Origin: an uncultured Actinoplanes sp.
GTDB lineage: Bacteria > Actinomycetota > Actinomycetes > Mycobacteriales > Micromonosporaceae
Reading direction: 5' to 3'
Assembly (NCBI RefSeq): GCF_934643405.1
Contig: NZ_CAKUCL010000002.1
Span: 12,557-76,556, forward strand
Length of the DNA: 64,000 bases
Position 1 is the first letter of the stretch, and each line of letters starts with the position of its first letter. The notes beneath the pieces were generated by a model, which did no database searches, was not told the origin of the DNA, and was given only the letters and a program-made list of their open reading frames with translations. The position numbers and the translations under genes are program-made. Positions 53,971 through 63,320 of this stretch are shown here, piece by piece.

Positions 53971-56900
53971 CGCTCGTTCCTCTCTTGCCCGTCTCGAGCA
54001 TCGCGTTGATCAGACGGTCGGCGGCATGCCCGTCGTCCAGGTCGCTGGCCCGCTCGGCGAAGGCCTTGTACCGAGCGGCGTAAACGCCCGCCACCGAATC
54101 CACGTCACGGATCGCGTCGATCACCTCGTCGGAGGTGCCGAGCAGCGGCCCGGGCGCCTCGGCCTCGAAGTCGAAGTAGAAGCCGCGCAGCTTGTCCCGG
54201 TAGTGGGCCAGGTCGTAGGTGAAGAACAGCATCGGACGTCCGGTGCTGGCGAAGTCGAACATGACCGAGGAGTAGTCGGTGATCAGCACGTCGGTGATCG
54301 CCAGGAGGTCGGCCATGTCGGGATACGTCGACACGTCGTACACGAAGCCGTTGCCCGCACCCGGGATGTCGTCGACGACGTTCGGGTGCCGGCGGACCAG
54401 CAGCACGTGGTCCTCGCCGAGGCGCTTACGGGCGTCCTCGAGGTCGATCATCATCGAGATCTTGTACTGGCCGCCCTTGTAGAACTCGTCGTCGCGCCAT
54501 GTGGGGGCGTACAGGACCACGCGCTTGCCCTCGGGCAGCTTCAGGCGCCCCCGGACCTCGGCCGCGAACGCGTCGCGCTCCGCGCCGGTCAGGAACAGCA
54601 CGTCGTTGCGCGGATACCCGATCTCGAGCACCTCGCCGGTGTAGCGGAAGGCGCGCTTGAGGATCGGCGTGCTGAACCTGTTCGGGGAGACCAGGTGACT
54701 CCAGTTGCCGGCCTCGACGGCCAGCTTCTCGAAGTACTTGGTGTCGGCGAACTGGAGGTCCTCGATGTCGAAACCGATCCGCTTCAGCGGCGTGCCGTGC
54801 CAGGTCTGCACCACGATCTGACCCTCACGGCGGCGGAACCAGTCGGGGAGGTGCTGATTGGTCACGATGTACTTGCTCGTGGCCAGCGCCTCGTACCACT
54901 CGTGCTGCCAGAGGGAGACCTCGCGGGTGCCCGCGGGCAGGGCCGCCTGGCCGTCGGTGACCACCCAGATGTGCTCCAGCGGCAGGCCTCGCTTGACCAG
55001 CTCGCGGTGCACCGCCCGGGGGCTGTCCGAATACTGCCGGCCGGTGAAGCTGTTGTAGAGGACCGCGTCACGCAGCGGCTTGCGCTGGAGCTTGGGGTAC
55101 AGCTCCGTCCTGTTGTGGAAGCTCGAATGCTTGCCGCGCTCGTTGTCCTTCAGCGCTGACCGCACCCGGACGACGCCGCGGTCGTCGAACAGCCATTCCA
55201 GCGTCACGCGGCCCGGGTCGGCCGGCAGGTCCAGCGGCAGGTTGTCCAGCGCGCCGCCGAGCAGCGGCAGCGGACCGATCGGGTTGTCGCCGTTGCGGCA
55301 GAGCAGGTTGTACGTTCCGGTCCGCAGCCGGATCGACTCGCCGAAGGCGGGCACGGCGAGCGGGTCGATCTCCACACTCCACGTCCGGCCGTCCACGGTG
55401 ACCGGGAACTCCTTCGGGTCGCGGCCGTTGGACAGCCGCAGCACCAGCCGCATGTCCGTCCAGCCGCCGCCCGGGGGCAGCTCGCCGGCCAGCCGGAACA
55501 TCCGGCCGGACGCGGTGATCGAGGTGAGCGCCGGGGTCAGCGGCAACGCGCTGAGCACCGGGTGGCCCTTGCCGTCCGCGTGCAGGCCGACCATCCGGCC
55601 GCTGAGATGGATCGGCGGCCAGGCGAAACCGGCCGGAGTGGCCAGCCGGATCGGGTCGGAGTGCTCGTCGCCGGGCGCGAGCTCGACGTCCCACCGGTCG
55701 CCCGGCTCGCCGACCAGCAGCGGCGGGTAGGGCTCACCGTCGTTCTGCAGGTCGCGGACCGGGACCCGGAAGGAGAACTTGTCACCGTCGATGGTCACCG
55801 GGTAGCTGCGCCAGACCACGCCCGAGGTGCGCGAGAGCCGGGCGGTGGCCGGCCGCCGGTTCGGCCCGGTCAGCTCGCCCCGGATCTCCACCGCGTCGCC
55901 GTCCAGGCCGCCACCGGTGACCAGCGCGCCCACGTGCTCGACGTGCAGCTTGAGCCGCCCGTCGGTGACCACCGGGGTGATCCGCACGTCCTTGTCGACG
56001 TAGTAGCTGCTCAGCTTGATCGGGTTGGCGTGCTCGCCGACCTCGAACGAGCCCTTGCTCTTCTGGCCCAGCCCGACCACGCCGACCACGATCGACCAGA
56101 CGCCGTCGCGCCAGTTGCCGTCGCCGTCCTTGAGCAGCTGCGGGTCGATCTCGGCCTCGAAGCCGGACCAGTCGTAGTTGGTCGAGGCGGTGCCGTGCTC
56201 CGCGGTCGCATCGGTGCATCTGCGGTTGGCCAGCGGAGTCTTCTTGGTCTGCCGGCCGTCGTCGCTCTTGAGCCAGAGCAGCCGGGTGGTCGACCAGACG
56301 TGCGACGCGGGCTGGCTCGGGATGAACGCGTGGCCGCGCAGGTGCAGCCGGCCGTCGCGCCAGGTCGCCGCGTGCATCTTGGTGCGCGGGCGCGGCGTGC
56401 CGGCCAGGTACAGCGACCGGGGCAGCTCCGGGCGCTCGTCCTCGAGGAACATCATGTCGTGGTACCGGCGCAGGCCCTTGCGCACGATGCTGTGCCGGGC
56501 GCGGACCGTGGGGATCATCTCGAGCAGCTCGGGAAGCATCCGCTTCTGCACCAGCCGCCAGAGCACCCGCTGCTGGGCCGGCAGCCCGTCGAGCACCCGC
56601 TGGTCGACGGTGTCCAGGAACTCGTTGCAGCTGTCCAGGAAGATCTGCCGGTACTCGTCGTCGACCCGCGGCAGCTCCCGCATGAAGATCATCAGGTCGC
56701 CGGTCAGCGCGGACGCGTCGTAGATCCGCTTGATCTTGCGCTGCTTGTGCTTGCCGAGGAAGCGGCTGACCTTGCGGACGCCGGCCAGCCGGTCGACGAA
56801 GCCGCGTACCTCGCCACGCCGCTGCGTGATCGACTTGTCCGCGCCCTCGCGCTCACGCCAGTAGTAGACCGGTACGTCCAGCACGTCCACCGACTTGGCC

Positions 56901-57478
56901 AGCACGTGCGCCGGGACGATCACCGGGGTGTCCTCGTAGAGCACGCCCTCCGGGAAGGCCAGCTCGTGGGCATCCCAGAAGGAGCGCCGGAACACCTTGT
57001 TCCACGCCGTACGATCATCCATCAGCGAGGACTGCTTGCTCACGTGCGTACGCAGGCTCGTCGTCGCGAAGGCCGTCTTGTGCAGCGCCGACTGGTGCAC
57101 GCCGCGGCTGGTCAGCCGCAGCACGTTGCCGGAGGCGAAGTCCGAGCCGGTGGTCTCGATCGAGGAGATCAAAAGCTCGGTTGCGTACGGGGGCAGGACG
57201 TCATCGCTGTCGACGAACATCAGATATTCGCCGGTCGCATGCCTGGTCCCGGTGTTGCGGGCGGCACCCAGACCGGCGTTCTCCTGAGTGACCAGCACGA
57301 ACCTCTTGTCCCGCTCGGCCCAGGCGGACGCGATCGCGCCGCTGTCGTCCGTCGAGCCGTCGTCCACCATGATCACTTCTAGTTGATCGTGATACTGCGC
57401 GGCGATCGAGGCGAGACACTCGTCGAGGTACGGAGCGACGTTGTAGACAGGTACCACGACGCTCAGCACGGAGCCCAT
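53960..57478 (-). CDS. Bifunctional GT2 / CDP-glycerol glycerophosphotransferase (TagF-like)
   Basis: 1172 residues from ATG 57478, with GGAGG upstream. N-terminal GT2 domain (1-300): VVVPVYNVAPYLDECLAS, VDDGSTDDSG (38-47) and FVDSDDVLP (88-96, the DxD). A middle part with beta-sandwich-like segments spans about 390-800. The C-terminal CDP-glycerol glycerophosphotransferase domain (about 810-1165) has QTWHGTPLKRIGFD, VLYAPTWRDDEFY, RRHPNV and ITDYSSVMFDFAS. It probably makes a glycerol- or polyol-phosphate polymer at the membrane. GT-D follows directly. Confidence 0.92.
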   Translation of the reverse strand: MGSVLSVVVPVYNVAPYLDECLASIAAQYHDQLEVIMVDDGSTDDSGAIASAWAERDKRFVLVTQENAGLGAARNTGTRHATGEYLMFVDSDDVLPPYATELLISSIETTGSDFASGNVLRLTSRGVHQSALHKTAFATTSLRTHVSKQSSLMDDRTAWNKVFRRSFWDAHELAFPEGVLYEDTPVIVPAHVLAKSVDVLDVPVYYWREREGADKSITQRRGEVRGFVDRLAGVRKVSRFLGKHKQRKIKRIYDASALTGDLMIFMRELPRVDDEYRQIFLDSCNEFLDTVDQRVLDGLPAQQRVLWRLVQKRMLPELLEMIPTVRARHSIVRKGLRRYHDMMFLEDERPELPRSLYLAGTPRPRTKMHAATWRDGRLHLRGHAFIPSQPASHVWSTTRLLWLKSDDGRQTKKTPLANRRCTDATAEHGTASTNYDWSGFEAEIDPQLLKDGDGNWRDGVWSIVVGVVGLGQKSKGSFEVGEHANPIKLSSYYVDKDVRITPVVTDGRLKLHVEHVGALVTGGGLDGDAVEIRGELTGPNRRPATARLSRTSGVVWRSYPVTIDGDKFSFRVPVRDLQNDGEPYPPLLVGEPGDRWDVELAPGDEHSDPIRLATPAGFAWPPIHLSGRMVGLHADGKGHPVLSALPLTPALTSITASGRMFRLAGELPPGGGWTDMRLVLRLSNGRDPKEFPVTVDGRTWSVEIDPLAVPAFGESIRLRTGTYNLLCRNGDNPIGPLPLLGGALDNLPLDLPADPGRVTLEWLFDDRGVVRVRSALKDNERGKHSSFHNRTELYPKLQRKPLRDAVLYNSFTGRQYSDSPRAVHRELVKRGLPLEHIWVVTDGQAALPAGTREVSLWQHEWYEALATSKYIVTNQHLPDWFRRREGQIVVQTWHGTPLKRIGFDIEDLQFADTKYFEKLAVEAGNWSHLVSPNRFSTPILKRAFRYTGEVLEIGYPRNDVLFLTGAERDAFAAEVRGRLKLPEGKRVVLYAPTWRDDEFYKGGQYKISMMIDLEDARKRLGEDHVLLVRRHPNVVDDIPGAGNGFVYDVSTYPDMADLLAITDVLITDYSSVMFDFASTGRPMLFFTYDLAHYRDKLRGFYFDFEAEAPGPLLGTSDEVIDAIRDVDSVAGVYAARYKAFAERASDLDDGHAADRLINAMLETGKRGTSGVA

Positions 57479-57633
57479 TCCCGCGTTCCTCCCGATTGAT
57501 CTCGCAATGCGGTGGTTCCCTCCCGGCACCGCCCGCGTGGCCGGAACGTTAGCAGAGGCGATGAACGGTAAGTGAACGCTGCTCATCCGCCGGACCCTCA
57601 AGCCGTACCTCGGTTTGCGTAGACTTCGCGAAC

Positions 57634-58119
57634 GTGCAGGCCACAATCGCTACGCTCGGCTACGTGCTGTCACCCGATCGGCGGCAGGTCCTCATGATCG
57701 AACGGGACGCCCGGCCGGACGACATCCACTACGGCAAGTTCAACGGCCTGGGTGGCAAGCTGGAGCCCGACGAGGACGCGGCGAGCGGGATGCGGCGCGA
57801 GATCCACGAGGAGGCCGGGCTGGTCTGCCGGTCGCTCGACTTCGCCGGCACGATCTCCTGGCCCGGCTTCGGCCGGGACGGCGCCAACTGGTTCGGCTTC
57901 CTCTTCCGGATCACCGACTGGACCGGTACGCCGTACACCGCCAACGACGAGGGCAGCCTGCACTGGATCGACGTCGACGACGTGCTGGCCGGCCGCATCC
58001 CGATGTGGGAGTCCGACCAGCACTTCCTGCCTTTGGTCTTCGCCCGGGCCCCGCAGGTCTTCCACGGCGTGATGCCCTTCGCCCAGGGCAAGGCCCTGAG
58101 CTGGTCGTTCTCGGTGTAG
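57634..58119 (+). CDS. Nudix hydrolase (MutT-type)
   Basis: 161 residues from GTG 57634. The full Nudix box GX5EX7REUXEEXGU is at 41-63 (G41, E47, R55, E56, E59, E60, G62). VLMIERDARPDDIHYGKFNG upstream of it is typical of 8-oxo-(d)GTPase-like enzymes. FRITDWTG and HWIDVDDVLAGRIPMWE follow. It cleaves nucleoside diphosphate derivatives; the exact substrate is unknown. Divergent from the TagF-like gene. Confidence 0.9.
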   Translation: MQATIATLGYVLSPDRRQVLMIERDARPDDIHYGKFNGLGGKLEPDEDAASGMRREIHEEAGLVCRSLDFAGTISWPGFGRDGANWFGFLFRITDWTGTPYTANDEGSLHWIDVDDVLAGRIPMWESDQHFLPLVFARAPQVFHGVMPFAQGKALSWSFSV

Positions 58120-58142
58120 CACGGCGCACCCGCACTTCGCCC

Positions 58143-58160
58143 GCCGAGCGAAGCGAGGCC
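58143..58160. repeat. GCGAAGCGAGG-type intergenic repeat, copy 2
   Basis: GCCGAGCGAAGCGAGGCC between the convergent Nudix and upp genes, differing by one base deletion from the copy at 15573-15590. Confidence 0.5.
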
Positions 58161-58173
58161 ATCAACAGAGCTA

Positions 58174-58806
58174 CTAAAATCTGCGCATCCCACCGAACTG
58201 GCGATCCCCCGCGTCCCCCAGCCCCGGGACGATGTAGGCCTTCTCGTTGAGGCCCTCGTCGATCGAGGCGGTGACCAGGCGCAGCGGCAGACCGGACTCC
58301 TCCAGGCGGCGGATGCCCTCCGGGGCGGCCAGCACGCAGCAGATGATCACGTCGGTGCAGCCGCGGTCGACCAGGAGCTGGCAGCAGTGCAGCAGCGAGC
58401 CGCCGGTGGCCAGCATCGGGTCGAGCACGAGCACCGGCTGGCCGGACAGGTCGCCGGGCAGCGACTCCATGTACGCCCGGGGTTCGAACGTCTTCTCGTC
58501 GCGGGCCAGGCCCACGAAGCCCATCGACGACTCGGGCAGCAGCGCCAGCGCCGAGTCGGCCATGCCCAGCCCGGCCCGCAGCACCGGGACGATCAGCGGC
58601 GGGTTCGCCAGGCGGATGCCCTGGGTCGGCGCGACCGGGGTGCTGATCGGGTACTGCTCGGTGGCGAAGGAGCGGGCCGCCTCATACACGACCATGGTGG
58701 TGAGCTCGTGCAGAGAAGCGCGGAAAACGCCCGAATCGGTCTCCGCCTTGCGCATCGCGGTGAGCCGGGTCTGAGCTAGCGGGTGATCTACAACGAGTAC
58801 GTCCAC
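58174..58806 (-). CDS. upp: Uracil phosphoribosyltransferase
   Basis: 210 residues from 58806. Salvages uracil with PRPP to UMP. The PRPP-binding loop is VLVLDPMLATGGSLLHC (about 126-142), and the uracil site near the end reads YIVPGLGDAGDRQFG. Length is that of the family. It is divergent from deoC (59 bases), and both serve nucleoside salvage. The Nudix gene converges from the other side. Confidence 0.96.
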   Translation of the reverse strand: MDVLVVDHPLAQTRLTAMRKAETDSGVFRASLHELTTMVVYEAARSFATEQYPISTPVAPTQGIRLANPPLIVPVLRAGLGMADSALALLPESSMGFVGLARDEKTFEPRAYMESLPGDLSGQPVLVLDPMLATGGSLLHCCQLLVDRGCTDVIICCVLAAPEGIRRLEESGLPLRLVTASIDEGLNEKAYIVPGLGDAGDRQFGGMRRF

Positions 58807-58865
58807 GCCGACAACCTACCGGCCAATCAAGATCAACTGTCAGAGGGCCGCGTAGAATCGGTTTC

Positions 58866-59816
58866 ATGACTGCGACAGTGACGACGAACCTGTCCGGCCT
58901 GCCCGATTCCGCCGCCAACCTTCGGACTTTCCTGCACGGACTGCCCGGGGTCGACAAGGTCGGCATCGAGGCCAGGGCGGCGGCGCTCGGCACCCGATCG
59001 GTGAAGACGACCGCCAAGGCACAGGCGATCGACCTCGCGATCCGGATGGTCGATCTCACCACGCTCGAGGGCGCCGACACCCCCGGCAAGGTTCGTGCGC
59101 TGTCGGCCAAGGCGCTGCGCCCCGACCCGGCCGACCCGACCTGCCCGCCGGTGGCCGCCGTCTGCGTCTACCCGGCGATGGTCCCGGTGGCCGCGTCCGT
59201 GCTGGCCGGCACCGGTGTGCACCTGGCCAGCGTGGCCACCGCCTTCCCGTCCGGGCAGGCGCCGCTCGACGTCAAGCTGGCCGACACCCGCGATGCGGTG
59301 GCCGGCGGCGCCGACGAGATCGACATGGTGATCAGCCGGGGCGCGTTCCTCGCCGGCGACTACCAGAGGGTCTTCGACGAGATCGTGGCGGTGAAGGAGG
59401 CCTGCGGCCCGGCGCATCTCAAGGTCATCCTGGAGACCGGCGAGCTGGCGACGTACGACAACGTGCGCCGCGCCTCCTGGCTGGCGATGCTCGCCGGGGC
59501 CGACTTCATCAAGACCTCGACCGGAAAGGTGCCGGTGGCCGCGACGCTGCCGGTGACGTTGGTCATGCTGGAGGCGGTGCGCGACTTCCGCGCGTCGACC
59601 GGGCGGCAGGTCGGGGTCAAGCCGGCCGGCGGCATCCGCACCACGAAGGACGCCATCAAGTATCTGGTGATGATCAACGAGACCGTCGGTGACGACTGGC
59701 TGCACCCGGACTGGTTCCGGTTCGGCGCGTCCTCGCTGCTCAACGATCTGCTGATGCAGCGCACCAAGCTGACCACCGGCCACTACGCCGGCCCCGACTA
59801 CTTCACCCTGGACTGA
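58866..59816 (+). CDS. deoC: Deoxyribose-phosphate aldolase
   Basis: 316 residues from ATG 58866. Cleaves 2-deoxyribose-5-phosphate to glyceraldehyde-3-phosphate and acetaldehyde. Schiff-base lysine K216 in DFIKTSTGK; the second catalytic lysine is in GVKPAGGIR. It is about 60-90 residues longer than many bacterial DeoC, mainly at the N-terminus, which matches the long actinobacterial form. The aldehyde dehydrogenase gene begins 5 bases after its stop and could oxidise the acetaldehyde product. Confidence 0.95.
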   Translation: MTATVTTNLSGLPDSAANLRTFLHGLPGVDKVGIEARAAALGTRSVKTTAKAQAIDLAIRMVDLTTLEGADTPGKVRALSAKALRPDPADPTCPPVAAVCVYPAMVPVAASVLAGTGVHLASVATAFPSGQAPLDVKLADTRDAVAGGADEIDMVISRGAFLAGDYQRVFDEIVAVKEACGPAHLKVILETGELATYDNVRRASWLAMLAGADFIKTSTGKVPVAATLPVTLVMLEAVRDFRASTGRQVGVKPAGGIRTTKDAIKYLVMINETVGDDWLHPDWFRFGASSLLNDLLMQRTKLTTGHYAGPDYFTLD

Positions 59817-59821
59817 GCGGC

Positions 59822-61240
59822 ATGTTCGAATACGCACCAGCCCCCGAGTCCCGCTCGATAGTCGACATCGCCCCGTCGTACGGGCTGTTCATCGACGGCT
59901 CCTTCGACGAGGGCAAGGGCACCTTCAAGACGATCAACCCGGCGAGCGAGGAGGTCCTCTCCGAGGTCGCCCTGGCCGGTCCGGAGGACATCGACCGGGC
60001 CGTGGCCGCCGCTCGGCGCGCGTTCGGCCCGTGGTCCGCGTTGCCCGGCGCCGAGCGCGCCAAGTACCTGTTCCGGATCGCCCGGATCATCCAGGAGCGC
60101 TCCCGCGAGCTGGCCGTCCTGGAGTCGCTGGACAACGGCAAGCCGATCCGCGAGTCGCGCGACGTCGACCTGCCGCTGGTGGCCGCGCACTTCTTCTACT
60201 ACGCCGGCTGGGCCGACAAGCTGAAGTACGCCGGCTTCGGCTCCGACCCGCGCCCGCTCGGCGTGGCCGGCCAGGTCATCCCGTGGAACTTCCCGATGCT
60301 GATGCTGGCCTGGAAGATCGCGCCGGCGCTGGCCGCGGGCAACACGGTGGTGCTCAAGCCGGCCGAGACGACCCCGCTGTCCGCGCTCTTCTTCGCCGAC
60401 ATCTGCCGCCAGGCCGAGCTGCCGCCGGGCGTGGTGAACATCGTGACCGGCGCCGGCGACACCGGCCGGTACCTGGTGGAGCACCCCGACGTCGACAAGG
60501 TCGCGTTCACCGGCTCGACCGAGGTGGGCCGGCAGATCGCCCGCTCGGTGGCCGGCACCGGCAAGCGGGTGACGCTCGAGCTGGGCGGCAAGGCGGCGAA
60601 CATCGTGTTCGACGACGCGCCGATCGACCAGGCGGTCGAGGGCATCGTCAACGGCATCTTCTTCAACCAGGGGCACGTGTGCTGCGCCGGTTCCCGGCTG
60701 CTGGTGCAGGAGTCGATCGCCGACGAGCTGCTGTCCTCGCTCAAGCGCCGGATGGCCACGCTGCGGGTCGGCGACCCGCTGGACAAGAACACCGACATCG
60801 GCGCGATCAACTCCGCGGCCCAACTGGAGCGAATTACCGAATTGTCGGAAATCGGTGCCGCGGAGGGCGCTGAGCGCTGGTCGCCGCCGTGCGACCTGCC
60901 GGACCGGGGTTTCTGGTTCGCGCCGACGATCTTCACCGGAGTGACCCAGGCGCACCGGATCGCCCGCGAGGAGATCTTCGGGCCGGTGCTGTCGGTGCTC
61001 ACCTTCCGCACGCCGGACGAGGCCGTCGAGAAGGCGAACAACACGCCGTACGGGCTGTCGGCCGGCATCTGGTCGGAGAAGGGTTCCCGGATCCTGGCCG
61101 TGGCCGACAAGCTGCGCGCCGGCGTGGTCTGGGCCAACACGTTCAACAAGTTCGACCCCACCTCGCCGTTCGGCGGCTACAAGGAGTCCGGTTACGGCCG
61201 CGAGGGCGGCCGGCAGGGCCTGGAGGCGTACCTTGCCTAA
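59822..61240 (+). CDS. Aldehyde dehydrogenase
   Basis: 472 residues from ATG 59822. NAD-binding PWNFPMLMLAWKIAPALAAG (about 154-173), general base E253 in ELGGKAANIV, catalytic C287 in NQGHVCCAGSR, and EIFGPVLSV at the end. The ALDH fold is complete. Linkage to deoC suggests it oxidises acetaldehyde or a related aldehyde. The end overlaps the start of a second, shorter ALDH-like gene by eight bases. Confidence 0.95.
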   Translation: MFEYAPAPESRSIVDIAPSYGLFIDGSFDEGKGTFKTINPASEEVLSEVALAGPEDIDRAVAAARRAFGPWSALPGAERAKYLFRIARIIQERSRELAVLESLDNGKPIRESRDVDLPLVAAHFFYYAGWADKLKYAGFGSDPRPLGVAGQVIPWNFPMLMLAWKIAPALAAGNTVVLKPAETTPLSALFFADICRQAELPPGVVNIVTGAGDTGRYLVEHPDVDKVAFTGSTEVGRQIARSVAGTGKRVTLELGGKAANIVFDDAPIDQAVEGIVNGIFFNQGHVCCAGSRLLVQESIADELLSSLKRRMATLRVGDPLDKNTDIGAINSAAQLERITELSEIGAAEGAERWSPPCDLPDRGFWFAPTIFTGVTQAHRIAREEIFGPVLSVLTFRTPDEAVEKANNTPYGLSAGIWSEKGSRILAVADKLRAGVVWANTFNKFDPTSPFGGYKESGYGREGGRQGLEAYLA

Positions 61241-62264
61241 GTCAGCGAAGGCGGCCTCCGCCGCCGCCACCAAGGCGGATCAGACCGCGGCCGAGGACCC
61301 GGCCTCGGTCGTCGCCGAGGGCGGCACCACCAAGCCGGCCAAGCGGGTGTCCTCCGCCAAGAGAGGCGCGGGGACCCTGTCCGCGGCCACACCGGCGCCG
61401 CCCGCCAAGCCGGCACCGCGACCCGAGGACGAGCCGGTGGAGGCGCTGCCGGTGCGTGGGCGCCTTTCCGTACGCAAGACCTACAAGCTGTACATCGGCG
61501 GGGCCTTCCCGCGCAGCGAGTCAGGACGGACGTATCTGGTGGACGGCGACAACGCGGCTCTCGCCTCCCGCAAGGACGCGCGCGACGCGGTGGTGGCAGC
61601 CCGCAAGGCTCAGGCGAAGTGGGCCGGAGCCACGGCGTACAACCGGGGTCAGGTCCTTTACCGGATCGCCGAGATGATCGAGGCCCGCCGGGCCGAGTTC
61701 GAGGCTCTCGGGGTGGACGCCGCCGAGGTGGACGCCGTGATCGACCGCTGGGTCTGGTACGCGGGCTGGTCCGACAAGATCGCGCAAGTGGCCGGCAACG
61801 CCAACCCGGTCGCCGGGCCGTTCTTCAACCTGTCCGCGCCCGAACCGACCGGCGTGGTCGCCGTGGCCGCCCCGTCCTCGCTGCTGGGCCTGGTCAGCGT
61901 GATCGCCCCGGCCGTCGTCACCGGCAACACGGTCGTGGTGGTCACGCCGCAGGCCCAGATCGCCATCACCCTCGCCGAGGCGCTGGCCACCTCGGACGTG
62001 CCGGGCGGTGTGGTGAACATCCTGACCGGCCGGGCCGCCGAGGTAGCGCCGTGGCTGGCCTCGCACGACGACGTGAACGCGCTGGACCTGACCGGCATCG
62101 CCGATCCGGATCTCGCCACCGAACTGGAGCGCTCGGCCGCGGGAACGCTCAAGCGGGTGCTCCGCCCGCCGGCCGGTGAGCCCGACTTCACCGGCGATCC
62201 GGGACTGCGGCCGATGACCGCTCTCCTGGAAACCAAGACGGTCTGGCACCCGAAAGGTTTCTGA
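61233..62264 (+). CDS. ALDH-like protein lacking the catalytic domain
   Basis: 343 residues from TTG 61233, overlapping the ALDH stop. An Ala/Lys/Pro-rich N-terminus (1-78) is likely disordered. The ALDH N-terminal (NAD) domain is recognisable from KLYIGGAFPRSESGRTY (about 83) through PTGVVAVAAPSSLLGLVSVIAP and GNTVVVVTP to VPGGVVNILTG. The region that would hold the catalytic Glu and Cys is absent, and the frame ends after KTVWHPKGF. It is probably a non-enzymatic partner of the upstream ALDH. The coupled start supports a functional pair. Confidence 0.82.
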   Translation: MPKSAKAASAAATKADQTAAEDPASVVAEGGTTKPAKRVSSAKRGAGTLSAATPAPPAKPAPRPEDEPVEALPVRGRLSVRKTYKLYIGGAFPRSESGRTYLVDGDNAALASRKDARDAVVAARKAQAKWAGATAYNRGQVLYRIAEMIEARRAEFEALGVDAAEVDAVIDRWVWYAGWSDKIAQVAGNANPVAGPFFNLSAPEPTGVVAVAAPSSLLGLVSVIAPAVVTGNTVVVVTPQAQIAITLAEALATSDVPGGVVNILTGRAAEVAPWLASHDDVNALDLTGIADPDLATELERSAAGTLKRVLRPPAGEPDFTGDPGLRPMTALLETKTVWHPKGF

Positions 62265-62384
62265 CCGCCATACATCGGTCATTGCAGAAGTGCGGGGGAC
62301 GGTCATATCGCCCGAGGGCGTGCCCATTAGGGTGTGTCGTCAGACTCACCGTCTCCCGCAGGTCGAACCAACCCGGAGGTCACC

Positions 62385-63257
62385 GTGACCAGCCAGTCCG
62401 ACGAGCCCGAGGCGTCCGGCACGCCCGAGCAGTCCGCATCCGGGCTCTCCGGGCCCGCGCTGTGGGAAGAGGTCCGCATCGCGCCGGTGGAGATCGCTCT
62501 CCCGGCCGGCGTCGGGCTGACCCTGCGCGCGTATCGGAAGGCCGCCGAGCTGACCCCGACCGAGACCGAGACGGACGAGGACGACCCGTTCGAGGCGCGG
62601 AAACGCGGGGTCGCCGAGGACGACGACGAAGAGGTCATCGTCGACGAGGAGTTCCAGGCGCTGCTCGCCGAGGGCGACACGGGTTCGCCGGCGCCGGCCG
62701 AGTCGGACGAGCCCGACCCGGAGGACTTCGAGGACGAGCAGGAGAAGGAGGTCGAGGAGAAGGCGGCCAATGAGGAGGTGCCCATCTTCCTCAGCCACAA
62801 GGGACGGCTGCTCGCCTTCAAGAGCCCCGAGTCGCTGGTCTCCTTCATTCGTTCGGGTGCTCCGCACGACCTCGCACAACTTGACACCTGGGCGACCCTG
62901 GCCGACCGGGTACAGTCGACCGACATCGACCCGCAGCCGGATGATCGCTACGAATTGGACCTCGTGGTCGAGAACCTGCGCGGCGGGCACGACACATGGG
63001 ACCTTCCGCTGCTCATCGCCGCCGGCGAGGTGGCCCGTGACCTGGGCTACGCACTCCGGCTCAAGCCGGTGATCCTGGCTCTGAACCCCGGATCGCCACT
63101 CGATGACCTGGACGAGTCCCTCCGGTCCGCGGAGAGCGGTGGGATGGGCGGATTCTTTGGTCGCCGCCGGTTGAAGAAAATCGGGGCACAACAGGCAAGC
63201 CTGGGATGGCGTTCGGTAATCGGCAAGATCTCTGCTGCTGTGGACTGGCGCGACTGA
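62385..63257 (+). CDS. Acidic protein of unknown function
   Basis: 290 residues from GTG 62385, which has GGAGG five bases upstream; the frame is open to 62334. Residues 1-20 are polar, 21-60 more structured (GLTLRAYRKAAELTP), and 65-135 a run rich in Glu/Asp. The C-terminal part is globular: PIFLSHKGRLLAFKSPESLVSFIRSG and RYELDLVVENLRGGHDTWDLPLLIAAGEVARDLGYALRL over 145-245. It ends in a basic segment (FFGRRRLKKIG). No membrane segment or catalytic motif recognised. Confidence 0.75.
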   Translation: MTSQSDEPEASGTPEQSASGLSGPALWEEVRIAPVEIALPAGVGLTLRAYRKAAELTPTETETDEDDPFEARKRGVAEDDDEEVIVDEEFQALLAEGDTGSPAPAESDEPDPEDFEDEQEKEVEEKAANEEVPIFLSHKGRLLAFKSPESLVSFIRSGAPHDLAQLDTWATLADRVQSTDIDPQPDDRYELDLVVENLRGGHDTWDLPLLIAAGEVARDLGYALRLKPVILALNPGSPLDDLDESLRSAESGGMGGFFGRRRLKKIGAQQASLGWRSVIGKISAAVDWRD

Positions 63258-63320
63258 CCCTTCAACAGGGACCATCAGTGCTTGGCCAAACAAAGCAGTC
63301 CCGGGGAGGAGGACGACGCC

